The notes: generated from the sequence alone by a model not told the origin. A DNA stretch of 64,000 bases from Methanococcus maripaludis C5 (GCF_000016125.1 NC_009135.1:1116001-1180000), one strand, 5' to 3'. Shown: positions 9,251 through 17,941, counted from the first letter of the stretch. Made by a program: numbers and translations.

Positions 9251-9451
9251 GGCGAAGCCTTATGCCCGTAAGGGCATGAGGAAGGCGATAGCCTGACGAC
9301 CCTTCTAAACCGTGGCAGCGTAGCTGACACATTATTTATTTGCTGCGATAGCAGCCATATGTTTTAAGAAAGCGGTAGCTTTCGTAATAATCTAATTTCA
9401 TAAAAAAACCTCTAAAAATTTTTTCTAAAGGCGGCCGCAATAGCGGCCGCC
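9251..9451. repeat. Array of small GC-rich hairpins with NNTA-type loops
   Basis: Seven stem-loops lie in 200 bases of otherwise AT-rich DNA. Arms/loops: GGC/GCC, loop GAA (9251-9259); ATGCCC/GGGCAT, GTAA (9262-9277); AGGC/GCCT, GATA (9283... to 9294); CAGC/GCTG, GTA (9316-9326, extended by GTG/CAC); GCTGC/GCAGC, GATA (9342-9355); GAAAGC/GCTTTC, GGTA (9368-9383); GGCGGCCGC/GCGGCCGCC, AATA (9430-9451). Five share the core GC-(N)NTA-GC while their outer stems differ. The array sits between int1 and the divergent GIY-YIG gene. Confidence 0.75.
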
Positions 9452-9495
9452 ATATTAGGATCGGGCCAGGATCACTCCGGGGATCCGTTACCTCT

Positions 9496-9561
9496 TCGGC
9501 ATTAACCGTAATAAAAACTCGTTACGCTTCGCTACACTCGTTTTTCTTCCGTTAATGCCGA
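9496..9561. repeat. Inverted repeat, 11-bp arms
   Basis: TCGGCATTAAC (9496-9506) is exactly complementary to GTTAATGCCGA (9551-9561), with a 44-base spacer. A shorter inverted repeat, GGATC/GATCC (9469-9486), precedes it. In the rest of 9333-10282 I see an AT-rich stretch, one small palindrome (GTGCA/TGCAC, 10071-10085), a possible 33-aa gene and the leader of the GIY-YIG gene. Confidence 0.6.
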
Positions 9562-9852
9562 CACTCGACAAAATAAGTAAATTAAGTTAGTTCAGTCCAG
9601 ATAGGCCACAATCCCCAAACTAGGGCAGGCTAAAAGAATAAATCCCAAAATCGTTACAGTTTTGAAGAACTTGCGCCAGTAAAGGCCAATTTGATTATTA
9701 GTTAGTATTTTGTTTTTTAAAGTTACTTTTGATTGTTAATTTAAAAATTACAATGCCCCCATTTTTTTCCATATTTAACCATCTATTGATAATCTATTTT
9801 TCAAACTAAATTTTCACCCCATTATATTTTTTTGAATTTCACTTTTTCAATG

Positions 9853-9954
9853 CTATATTGGTTTTTCAGATCCAATCGTTAACCCATGTAGCAATATTAT
9901 ATCTCTCGAACTTGAGATTCTTAAAATATGAGTAATAAATTCTTCATTTCTCAT
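9853..9954 (-). CDS. Possible 33-residue peptide
   Basis: ATG 9954 has a good GGTGA site 6 bases upstream. A TATA-like stretch (GATATATATAC, about 10000-10012 on this strand) is correctly placed for a start of transcription near 9978. The frame encodes MRNEEFITHILRISSSRD and 15 more residues, ending at TAG. No family is recognised. The signals make it better than a chance frame, but the length alone proves nothing. If real, it could be a small regulator of the integrated element. Confidence 0.35.
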   Translation of the reverse strand: MRNEEFITHILRISSSRDIILLHGLTIGSEKPI

Positions 9955-10182
9955 TTCAGATCACCTAAACGTTTTTACAAAATTTTCTATGTCTTAAAGA
10001 GTATATATATCAAGCTAGCCGTTCTAAAAAAATCAAGTGCATAAGATATCATACAAAATCTAAAAATATGGTGCATATATTGCACATAATTAATGTACAA
10101 TATATAAACAATCGACATGAAATTTAAAAAAATCGTAAAAAATTCACGTAAAAATAATATTCATTTTAAAATCAGTATACAT

Positions 10183-10282
10183 AAATATATATAGTGCTTT
10201 GCGCACAGATCTATCTGCAGCTGCTCCAGAATAACAAAACCAGGCTGCGATGATCTCGAGGGGGAGATCGGAGTGATAAATA
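10183..10282 (+). promoter_or_regulatory. Promoter and structured leader of the GIY-YIG gene
   Basis: A TATA-like AAATATATATA lies at 10183-10193. The leader then contains a GCAGC/GCTGC pairing (10217-10221 with 10244-10248) and a hairpin with arms GATCTC and GAGATC around loop GAGGGG (10252-10269), directly abutting the GGAGTGA ribosome binding site (10270-10276). The GGGG in the loop resembles a decoy ribosome binding site, so translation may be controlled by this structure; that is inference. Confidence 0.45.
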
Positions 10283-11137
10283 ATGATAGAACTGGTAAAT
10301 GGATCTAGGGAAGTTTCGGTAACGTTGGTAGCAGGATCAACTGATGGGATTATAAAATATGATTTTATTGATTCAGTATTAGAATCATACTTGATTCCAC
10401 GTGAGTTTTATGCCGATTTCAGAAATTTAAAAACTTTAAAAGATAGATATTCTGGCATATACGTACTTATTGGAGATAAGGATGATTTTGGAAAATATAA
10501 AGTGTATATTGGATATTCCGAAGATATAGTGTCTCGACTTACAAATCACAATTCCAATGAACTTTTCGATTGGAAGCGTGCAGCATGTATTATTTCACAA
10601 AAACCGATCAGAAACGAGTACTTTGCATGTATTGAAAGAATTTCAATAAATCGAGCAAAAAATACAGCAGATTGTATTTTAGTAAACTCAAATGAAAACA
10701 AAACCCCGCTCCAAAATGTAAATGGGTCGCATACACTTAAAAAACTAATGAAGGATGTTTCAGAGTATTTGGCGCTCATGGGATACCCAATTTTAAGAGA
10801 TAACAAAAAGTCTGAAAATTTCATATATCTAAGTCGAAACGGAGAAATTCTTGCAAAAGGGGAATTTTTGAACGATAACGTTCTAGTTTTTGAAGGTTCG
10901 CTCGTAAAAGCAAAAGAAAGCGACAGCATGACTAAAAATAATAAAAATATAAAACAAAATCTTATAAAAAATAAAATTCTTGCACCGCATGGGAAGTTTT
11001 ACATATTCACAGAAGATTATGTATTTTCTTCATTAAGTTCAGCGGCATGTGTGGCGTTTGGGGGAAACGTTAGCGGCCGACAGTGTTGGAAAAATAAAGA
11101 TGGTAAACCATTGAAAGAACTGTTCGAATCAGAATAA
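10283..11137 (+). CDS. GIY-YIG nuclease with C-terminal DUF4357
   Basis: Residues about 55-130 form a GIY-YIG domain: GIY at 58-60, YIG at 75-77, the conserved Arg85 and a Glu118 in the expected metal-binding position. The C-terminal 50 residues (FSSLSSAACVAFGGNVSG, ending in a Trp/Lys-rich stretch) match DUF4357, often fused to GIY-YIG nucleases. Such proteins are predicted DNA endonucleases of mobile elements or restriction-like modules; the target is unknown. The start ATG has GGAGTGA 6 bases upstream. It stands alone between the two integrases, so it is probably cargo of the integrated element. Confidence 0.8.
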   Translation: MIELVNGSREVSVTLVAGSTDGIIKYDFIDSVLESYLIPREFYADFRNLKTLKDRYSGIYVLIGDKDDFGKYKVYIGYSEDIVSRLTNHNSNELFDWKRAACIISQKPIRNEYFACIERISINRAKNTADCILVNSNENKTPLQNVNGSHTLKKLMKDVSEYLALMGYPILRDNKKSENFIYLSRNGEILAKGEFLNDNVLVFEGSLVKAKESDSMTKNNKNIKQNLIKNKILAPHGKFYIFTEDYVFSSLSSAACVAFGGNVSGRQCWKNKDGKPLKELFESE

Positions 11138-11680
11138 TTCATACATCTTCATAATAATATTACATTTTTTAATTATTTTTAATTATTTTTTAAAAATTAT
11201 GAAGCATATACTAAATGGTATATGATTGACCGTTATGTCAACGTGAAGTAAATACGAAATGATTGGTAAATTAGTAGTAATTACTACGATTAAAGGTCTT
11301 AATTAAGTCAAAAATCAGATTATTTTGAAAACAAAACGTTATCATTATATAAAAAAACAGTACCATAATATTGTAAGCGACAATAAGTTATTATTAAAGT
11401 GGAATGGTCATATGATCCCCCATAAATCCACTTAAAAATGCTATTGTGTAAGACTTACCAAATATTGCGAAGATCGGTGGATAATTAGATATTTCTTCAC
11501 TGAGTAGTAATTTTTACGAATAATGATTTGAAGATATTTGAAAAGCGATAAAATTGGAAAAAATAGCGAGATTGTTGAATTGAGAGAAAAACTTTCGAAA
11601 ATAATATTTAAAATTAGAAAAAGGTCGCAATTTCTTTTTAAAATATGGATTGTGATGGTAAATTAGTATGGTGCATAACT
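11138..11680. other. Gene-poor region with palindromes
   Basis: I find no convincing gene in this AT-rich stretch. It contains a CATATAC/GTATATG inverted repeat (about 11207-11227), the perfect palindrome GTAGTAATTACTAC (about 11273-11286), a TATTGT/ACAATA hairpin (11369-11385) and an AAGTGGA/TCCACTT inverted repeat (11397-11433). These could be operators or replication sites of the element. Confidence 0.4.
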
Positions 11681-11935
11681 ATGAAGAAAAATTATTTATT
11701 TAGCATATATCTCGCAATTACGCCTCTCGAACTTAGATTTTTCCTCCACGAACTGGCGCATTTGGACAGTATTGATTTAGATATCCTTTCAGAAGTGGCG
11801 CATTTGGAAAAAAATACGAAAATCCGCTTAACTTTAACAGAAGAAGATAAAAAAATCGTTGAAAAGTACGGAAAATTAACAAATTCGCTTTTAAATTACG
11901 TAATATTGGACCATACAGATAAAGTGAGGGTGTAA
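11681..11935 (+). CDS. Small protein upstream of integrase 2
   Basis: An 84-residue protein, not recognised, with a leucine-rich N-terminal half and a charged C-terminal half. I choose ATG 11681 (MKKNYLF) because GGTG lies 7 bases upstream; the frame is open from 11645. The stop is 2 bases before the integrase ATG, and the integrase ribosome binding site (GAGGGTG) overlaps this gene, so the two are translationally coupled. A small coupled partner of an integrase could be an excisionase or regulator, but no helix-turn-helix is evident. Confidence 0.55.
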   Translation: MKKNYLFSIYLAITPLELRFFLHELAHLDSIDLDILSEVAHLEKNTKIRLTLTEEDKKIVEKYGKLTNSLLNYVILDHTDKVRV

Positions 11936-11937
11936 TT

Positions 11938-13134
11938 ATGGTTTCTGACTTTGAAAAAGAAGACGTTTTAGAAGATATTACCTCAAATAATGCTGATCAA
12001 AAAAGTAAAAAAAAGGTAAACGGAAAAAAACAGAAACCAGTCACCATTTCAGAATTTGAAAAAGATCTTTTTGAATCCCGAGGAATCGGCGATTCAAACA
12101 TTATTGGAGAAAATAATTCGGAAAATGAAGAAAAAACGTTATCAGATCAAGAGTATATCGAAAAATGGAAAAATTTATACGCAGAAAAAAGGAAAGGGGC
12201 AGTAGCACAAAGTACTTTAATAAATGAACTTTCAAAACTGCCTGTTTTTTTTAGATACACTATAAAAATTGGTAAAAAACCTGATGAAATGACTAAAAAT
12301 GATTTTATTAAATTTTTTGATTATTTGCAAAACACTAAAAAACCGCATGATAATCGAAATAAAAAAAATAATTCGAAAAAGGTTTCCAAACCCTTATCGA
12401 GAAATACAATCTGGAAATACTACTTACTTCTAAAAACATTCTACTTATTACTCGAATTGGATAATTTTGATGAGTTTAGCGAGTACAATGCGAAAATCCC
12501 CCGACTAAAAAAACCAACGAAAAGTGATCATTACGATCCACTTTTAAAAGAACATTTTGATGAGATTATTCGAAGAATAATAAGAAGTACAAGTAGAACT
12601 CGTGTAAGAGACGTACTTGCACTAATGCTTTTATGGGATTCGGGAGCAAGAGTTTCAGAAGTTCTAAATTTAACATACAAAGATTGTGATTTTAAAACGG
12701 GACGTTTTAAATTTTTTGATACGAAAAATGGAGAAAATAGAACCGTGATCTGTTCACACGGGACGTTAGATATGTTGAACAAGTATTTAAATCGAATAAA
12801 TATCGAAAATGGACCAGATGATTATATAATCCAGGTATCAGTAAAAAGAGAAGAAATGGACGATAAATTAGCCACAACTCATCTATCACGTAAAATAACA
12901 GAATTAGTAAAGGAATTAAAAAAAGAAGGCATAATGGAAAATAATATGCATATAGTTTTGCATTCGTTACGACACGGGCGAGCATATGCGTTATATAAAG
13001 CCGGTGTGCCAATTCCACAGATACAGCACTTTCTGGGGCATAAAGATCAGCGAACTACACTGGGTTATATCCATTCATTTAAGGTTTATATGGAAACATT
13101 AGACGATCTTCAAAAACAATTAGACCGTGAATAA
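11938..13134 (+). CDS. Tyrosine recombinase / integrase (int2)
   Basis: A 398-residue integrase. The first ~75 residues are a charged, probably disordered extension; then comes a SAM-like core-binding domain (about 80-190) and a complete catalytic domain: Arg in GARVSEV, HSLRHGR (H-x-x-R), His in LGHKDQ and Tyr in LGYIHS. The gene points toward tRNA-Ser(GCU) 1.2 kb away, with repeats resembling that tRNA in between, so tRNA-Ser is its likely target. The long N-terminal extension separates it from the other two recombinases in the window. The start is supported by GAGGGTG. Confidence 0.88.
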   Translation: MVSDFEKEDVLEDITSNNADQKSKKKVNGKKQKPVTISEFEKDLFESRGIGDSNIIGENNSENEEKTLSDQEYIEKWKNLYAEKRKGAVAQSTLINELSKLPVFFRYTIKIGKKPDEMTKNDFIKFFDYLQNTKKPHDNRNKKNNSKKVSKPLSRNTIWKYYLLLKTFYLLLELDNFDEFSEYNAKIPRLKKPTKSDHYDPLLKEHFDEIIRRIIRSTSRTRVRDVLALMLLWDSGARVSEVLNLTYKDCDFKTGRFKFFDTKNGENRTVICSHGTLDMLNKYLNRINIENGPDDYIIQVSVKREEMDDKLATTHLSRKITELVKELKKEGIMENNMHIVLHSLRHGRAYALYKAGVPIPQIQHFLGHKDQRTTLGYIHSFKVYMETLDDLQKQLDRE

Positions 13135-13242
13135 TAGTTTCAAAGTGCAAAATGGTTAAATGCCATTTGTCACTTTTAAACCCAAATTACCCTTTTAAAT
13201 TAAAAATTAAGACTTATTATCCAAATACTGAAGTGATAAGTT

Positions 13243-13869
13243 ATGGAAAATTACGAAATTAAAAACTCTGAAAAATTAGTTAATATTTACTTTAAAAAAA
13301 CAGTGTACTCCAATCAATCGTACGTTTTAGATGACCCTATTGAAAACAGGATAATGGAAGATCATATCGCATATTTTAAAGAATGTCCTCCAAAAATACC
13401 TAATTATCCATTTACGTTGATTGAACCATTTAGTTTAGAACATGATGATTGGTACGATGAAGATGATGACTACTATGATGATAATGAAGAAGACGAATAT
13501 GATGAGGATATTACAACATTTAAACATTACAAAGATCTTGAGGAGGATATTACAATATTTAAACATTACAAAGATCTGAAAGAATATATTAAATCAAAAA
13601 TTTATGAAGATGATCTTCATGATGGGCAATACATACTTAAAAACATTGAATCATTTGAAAACTGGATAGATCAGCTTGTAAAACTTTTAGAAATTTCAGA
13701 AGAGGATATTTTAAATGGGGTATATGCATACTTTAACGTAGAATTTGGAGATGAAGATTCTTTATATATTGAAAGTAACCACATCCTAAACATTCCTGAA
13801 AAAAAATTTGAAGAAATACGTGACCGATTGGAAGAAATGTCGGATTATGTTATAATATTAAGTGAATAA
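13243..13869 (+). CDS. Acidic protein with an internal tandem duplication
   Basis: A 208-residue protein of unknown function. Residues about 65-90 are almost entirely Asp, Glu and Tyr, followed by two copies of a 13-residue unit (DITTFKHYKDLEE and DITIFKHYKDLKE). The rest is mixed alpha/beta and charged. The strong negative charge recalls DNA-mimic or anti-restriction proteins of mobile elements, but there is no specific motif. It lies 108 bases after int2 with its own AAGTGAT site upstream of the ATG. Confidence 0.6.
   Translation: MENYEIKNSEKLVNIYFKKTVYSNQSYVLDDPIENRIMEDHIAYFKECPPKIPNYPFTLIEPFSLEHDDWYDEDDDYYDDNEEDEYDEDITTFKHYKDLEEDITIFKHYKDLKEYIKSKIYEDDLHDGQYILKNIESFENWIDQLVKLLEISEEDILNGVYAYFNVEFGDEDSLYIESNHILNIPEKKFEEIRDRLEEMSDYVIILSE
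13507..13584 (+). repeat. 39-bp tandem duplication inside the acidic gene
   Basis: Bases 13507-13545 and 13546-13584 are near-identical 39-base units in frame (13 codons each). They differ at only a few positions, mostly at the unit's 3' end, so the duplication is recent and could vary in copy number between strains. Confidence 0.85.
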
Positions 13870-13939
13870 TCGCATTGAATAGACCTTACATACCATTTAC
13901 TTTTTTAACTTTTAATTAATTTTTTAAAATCTTAAAAGA

Positions 13940-14232
13940 TCCCGTGACTTTTGAATTTTAAATAATAGAATTTTAAAGGGATTATTTCCAAATAATGCTA
14001 AAAATAGTACTTTTTAACTTGTTATTTTAAATTTAAAATTGGATAAATCTGTAAAACAGCATTTTAACAGTTTTATCCGCTTAAATTATTAAAATTATTC
14101 GTGGCGAATAATATTTTAGTCCCAAAATTTTGATATAAGTACACGGGACTGCGAAAACTACACACGGGACTGCGAAAAACGATAATTTGACGTCAGTTCC
14201 TAGTAACGGGATCCGAGTCCCGTGACTTTTGA
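13940..14232. repeat. CACGGGA iteron cluster beside tRNA-Ser
   Basis: TCCCGTGACTTTTGA occurs at 13940-13954 and 14218-14232. Between them, ACACGGGACTGCGAAAA occurs twice at 14141-14157 and 14162-14178, 21 bases apart (two helical turns); its CACGGGA(C) core is the reverse complement of the first motif. At 14202-14222 a 21-base stretch matches the tRNA-Ser anticodon arm (14387-14408) except for a 3- versus 4-base difference in the loop. A GGATAAA/TTTATCC inverted repeat lies at 14041-14078. I see no gene in 13870-14349. The cluster fits integrase arm and core sites, or a replication origin. Confidence 0.6.
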
Positions 14233-14349
14233 CTGCTCAAAATGGGGGCTTTTAGCGTAAAATTGAGATTTATCAAAATAGACTATAATGTTATAACGGG
14301 TCTTGTAAAATACGAAATAAAAGAGCTTTAAACGCTGTAAAAAGAGAAA

Positions 14350-14434
14350 CGCGGAGACCGAGATTTGAACTCGGGTTACTCAGAGAGTAACGGGATTAGC
14401 AGTCCCGCGCCGTACCAGGCTGGGCCATCTCCGC
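14350..14434 (-). tRNA. tRNA-Ser(GCU)
   Basis: Read on the minus strand it folds as a class II tRNA: acceptor GCGGAGA/TCTCCGC, a D-arm, anticodon arm CGGGA-CTGCTAA-TCCCG with anticodon GCT, a long variable arm TTACTC/GAGTAA, a T-arm CCGAG-TTCAAAT-CTCGG and discriminator G, as expected for serine. The gene is intact. An integrase gene and repeats resembling its anticodon arm lie directly beyond its 3' end, so it is probably the integration site of the element to its left. Confidence 0.96.
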
Positions 14435-14507
14435 ACGAACAACTTAATAAGGGCGATTATTCTATAAATACTTTTCCATGCTCAAAATTTAAAAGAAAAA
14501 TGATTTT

Positions 14508-16154
14508 TTAAATTTTTGAATTTTCAGGTACGTTTAAAATATAAAATGGCCATTTTTTAAGAACTCCTTTTGGTAGATCACCCTTTTTAACCTTTTCTAA
14601 AAGTTCTGAGTGATCGATTGAAGATTTAACATTTGTATTTCCCATTTCAACTGAAATTTTATCATTTTTCAAAGCTTCTTCGATATCCTGCCCTATAGAA
14701 CAGTTTGGCATTTCTTCTTTTATTTTGTCGATAAGCACGTTTTTATTATTTTCAAGTGGTAAAACCATTTTGTAGGATTCTCCCGAAACCAAAAGTACCG
14801 GATTATCTTTTTCCAATCCAAATCTCTGCCCCATACAGGAGACCATCTTTCGGGGATTGAATACCTCAATTCCGCCAATATCAAAGTAATCTCCAGCAAA
14901 AAATTCGGTATTTTTTGGAAAACCTTCAAGTTTCATTTCTAATTTTAATTTAAATCCCGACCTTAAAATTTCACCAGAAATTTTTGGAATTCCTTCCTGA
15001 TTTAAAATAGTAACTATATCACCAGTATCAATATTTACTAATGGAATTGAACCCGGTCTTGAAACAAGTAAAACTCCATAATTATCTTTTGTTTTAGAAA
15101 TAAATTCTTTTTTCCCTTTTCTTTCAATTACAGGATAAGTTAAAGGAAATACATACATTCGATAATTATCTTCTTTATTTATTCCGCCAGCAAATGGCCC
15201 GATTTCGCTTCCAACATAAAGGTTTGTAAACTTTTCTTCACCAACATTCCAGCCCATAAATTTCCTAATTTTCGACCATTCGTCTCTTGAAAGAGAAGTT
15301 ATACTAAATATCAGCGCAGAATCTTTAAGGGCCTCTGAAAGCCTATTTTGAATATCAATTGCAAAATTGTTAAGTCCAATTCTTTCGTACAATTTTTTTA
15401 GTTCGAAAGCTTCTGAATTTTCATCATCTAAACTGTTCAAGTCAGTTGAGTTTATCGATTTTTCAAGTCCTGTTTTTAATTTATTAATATCTGCCCATTT
15501 GATAATCGTTGCAGCAGGTGCCGAAATTACCGAAATATCATCAAGAGTTAGTATTTTTGAAATTGTAAGTATATTCAGCGCATTTTTGTATTCATCGATT
15601 AAATACGAAGACGGGCGGATATGCGATAAAACAACCCTTTGAGAAAACTCCGACGTGTAAAGGCGAATAAGATTTAAATCATCAACTTTTGATAAGCCGT
15701 CAACCTTGATCCTGCTTGGAACAAAAATCACTGCTGACTTATTTTTTGATAAACCACTCGATTCAAATATCGCCTGCATTCCGGGAACCCAGGTCTTTTT
15801 TAAAAAATCATCAGAAATTAAAAACCACTTCAATTTTGTAATATCTCCACCAGAAGTTCCAGAAGTGTGTGTTACAATTGCAGTATCTTTTAAAAATAAA
15901 TCAGTTATGTCCTCTTTTTCGAGACTGTCTTTTAAAAAAGTTTTAGGATTCAATGAAAAATCCTTTGGATCAGTTTTTTTTAAATGAATTTCATCGAGAA
16001 TATCTCTTGAAAGTCCTGAATTTTTAAAAATTGCTTCTTCGTATTCTTCAACTGACGATATATCTAACCATTTTTTCCAGGTTACGCTTTTAAAATCCTT
16101 AAAATAACTGTAAAATACTTTTTGAAGGTTTAAATCAAAATCGTAAACGCTCAA
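14508..16154 (-). CDS. Adenylate-forming enzyme-like protein (PaaK/F390-synthetase-like)
   Basis: A 548-residue protein. THTSGTSGG (about residues 96-104) is the Ser/Thr/Gly-rich phosphate loop of acyl- and aryl-CoA ligases; the later ...NIDTGDIV... fits the conserved Asp region that binds the ribose. Overall it resembles the phenylacetate-CoA ligase/coenzyme F390 synthetase branch more than the long-chain acyl-CoA branch, but similarity is loose and the substrate cannot be read. The start is TTG 16154, preceded by GGGGGCGGT. It is a single gene between tRNA-Ser and the helicase. Confidence 0.6.
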   Translation of the reverse strand: MSVYDFDLNLQKVFYSYFKDFKSVTWKKWLDISSVEEYEEAIFKNSGLSRDILDEIHLKKTDPKDFSLNPKTFLKDSLEKEDITDLFLKDTAIVTHTSGTSGGDITKLKWFLISDDFLKKTWVPGMQAIFESSGLSKNKSAVIFVPSRIKVDGLSKVDDLNLIRLYTSEFSQRVVLSHIRPSSYLIDEYKNALNILTISKILTLDDISVISAPAATIIKWADINKLKTGLEKSINSTDLNSLDDENSEAFELKKLYERIGLNNFAIDIQNRLSEALKDSALIFSITSLSRDEWSKIRKFMGWNVGEEKFTNLYVGSEIGPFAGGINKEDNYRMYVFPLTYPVIERKGKKEFISKTKDNYGVLLVSRPGSIPLVNIDTGDIVTILNQEGIPKISGEILRSGFKLKLEMKLEGFPKNTEFFAGDYFDIGGIEVFNPRKMVSCMGQRFGLEKDNPVLLVSGESYKMVLPLENNKNVLIDKIKEEMPNCSIGQDIEEALKNDKISVEMGNTNVKSSIDHSELLEKVKKGDLPKGVLKKWPFYILNVPENSKI

Positions 16155-16315
16155 AAATACCGCCCCCTAAACGACTCTGATAAAATTATGTTGAAAAACG
16201 TATATTTTAATTTCGAAATAATATTGATTAAAATATAAAATTTCCGAAAAAGATTTTCTGTTTAAAAAATTGAAAAAAAGAATTTAAAATAATTTTAAGT
16301 TAAAAAAGAGAGTAA

Positions 16316-17941
16316 TTAGTTGCCGCTCGCAACTTCAACTATTGCTCTTCTTCCTCTTTTTTCATGCTTGAATGAATCGAGAATTCTTTCTGCATCGTCT
16401 GAGGATACGGTTACAAATGAAAACTTCTCAAATACTTTTACATCGTCGATGTCTCTCCCTTTAACATCGGATTTTCTTGAGATGTGGTCAACTAATTTTT
16501 TAGGGTTCATTTTGTCGAGTTTACCTAAAGCTACGAATAACCTAACGTTTCCGCCAGCAACGAATGATCTTCTTCCCCTACCTTCGCTTCTTCCACTTCT
16601 GTCTCTTCCTTCAGATCTTTGTGAATTTCTTCCAATCTTTTTGTAGTTTGATTCGCTTAATTCATCTTTCAATGCGTATTTTAAAACTGCTGAAAGAACT
16701 TCTTGTGGATCTGCATCTTCTAATAAATCAGCAGCCATGTTTTCGCAGTCGTTGTATTTTCCAGATTCTAAAACTTCTTTTATTCCTGAAACAATTTTTC
16801 TTTTCTTAGCCCCAATGATGTCTTTAACGTCTGGAACTTCTTCTTTTCTAATTTCAGTTTTTGCAATTTTCTGGATGTATTTGAATTTTCTGAATTCTGA
16901 AGGTTCTACAAATGTAACTGCGTAACCTTGTTTTCCAGCTCTTCCTGTTCTTCCAATTCTGTGAACGTATGATTCAGGGTTTTGTGGAATATCATAGTTT
17001 ACAACGTGTGTTAAGTCGTTGATATCGATTCCTCTTGCTGCAACATCAGTTGCTACGAGAACGTTGATTTTTCTTCCTTTAAATTTATCAAGAGTTTTTT
17101 CCCTTTGTGCTTGGGTCATATCTCCGTGAAGACCTTCTGCAGCGTATCCTTTTTCATTTAATCTGCTTGAAACTTCGTCAACGTCTGCTTTTGTTTTACA
17201 GAAGATTAAACCGTAGAACTCTTTTTCTAAGTCGATAATTCTTGAAAGTAACTCAAATTTATCTCTTGAGTGAATTTCGTAGAAAGACTGGTCAGTTAAG
17301 GTTGTTGTAAGCTGTTGTCTTTTAACTTTGATGATATCGTATTCTCTCATGTAGTTTTTAGCAAGTTTCATAATGCTGTCAGGAAGTGTTGCTGAGAATA
17401 AAAGCATTCTTTTTTCAGTGCTTACTGATTTTAAGATTTCTTCTACATCGTCAATGAATCCCATGTTTAACATTTCATCAGCTTCATCCAAAACTACGTA
17501 TGAAACGTTTTCGAGTTTTATTGTTCTTCTTGAGATGTGGTCGAGGATCCTTCCTGGAGTTCCAACAACAATCTGAACTCCTCTTCTTAATTCTCTTATT
17601 TGTCTGTCAATTGACTGTCCACCATATACTGGGAAAACGTTCAATCTTTTTGAACCTTTGATTGAATCGATTTCTTCTGCAACTTGTATTGCAAGTTCTC
17701 TTGTAGGTGCTAAAATAAGTGCTTGTGTGTTTCTTGAACTTTCGTCAATTGTTTCTAGAATAGGGATACCAAATGCTGCGGTTTTTCCAGTTCCCGTTTG
17801 AGCTTGGCCGACAATGTCTCTTTTTCCTTCAATTAAAATAGGAATTGCTTGTTCTTGGATAGGAGTAGGGGTTGTGAAGCCTTTCTTTTCTAAAGCTTCC
17901 AATATCTCGTCAGATAGACCTAAATTTTTAAAACTTTCCAT
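16316..17941 (-). CDS. DEAD-box RNA helicase
   Basis: A 541-residue ATP-dependent RNA helicase. It has the Q motif near residues 4-31, motif I AQTGTGKT, motif Ia PTREL, motif II DEAD, motif III SAT and motif VI HRIGRTGR. The C-terminal ~75 residues (NVRLFVALGKLDKMNPKKLV...) match the DbpA-type RNA-binding domain, after a short Arg/Ser/Gly linker. Such helicases unwind rRNA and mRNA structures and are often cold-induced in archaea. A GAGGAT site precedes ATG 17941. The upstream region has a possible pseudoknot, suggesting RNA-level control. Confidence 0.95.
   Translation of the reverse strand: MESFKNLGLSDEILEALEKKGFTTPTPIQEQAIPILIEGKRDIVGQAQTGTGKTAAFGIPILETIDESSRNTQALILAPTRELAIQVAEEIDSIKGSKRLNVFPVYGGQSIDRQIRELRRGVQIVVGTPGRILDHISRRTIKLENVSYVVLDEADEMLNMGFIDDVEEILKSVSTEKRMLLFSATLPDSIMKLAKNYMREYDIIKVKRQQLTTTLTDQSFYEIHSRDKFELLSRIIDLEKEFYGLIFCKTKADVDEVSSRLNEKGYAAEGLHGDMTQAQREKTLDKFKGRKINVLVATDVAARGIDINDLTHVVNYDIPQNPESYVHRIGRTGRAGKQGYAVTFVEPSEFRKFKYIQKIAKTEIRKEEVPDVKDIIGAKKRKIVSGIKEVLESGKYNDCENMAADLLEDADPQEVLSAVLKYALKDELSESNYKKIGRNSQRSEGRDRSGRSEGRGRRSFVAGGNVRLFVALGKLDKMNPKKLVDHISRKSDVKGRDIDDVKVFEKFSFVTVSSDDAERILDSFKHEKRGRRAIVEVASGN

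Noticed and set aside
9216-9332. 39-codon N-terminal extension of integrase 1
   Set aside because: It translates the hairpin array, lacks a ribosome binding site and looks unlike an integrase N-terminus; MARNRT at 9215 is the better start.
9251-9451. CRISPR-like array
   Set aside because: The repeats are 9-22 bases with irregular spacing and differing stems; there are no uniform repeats or spacers.
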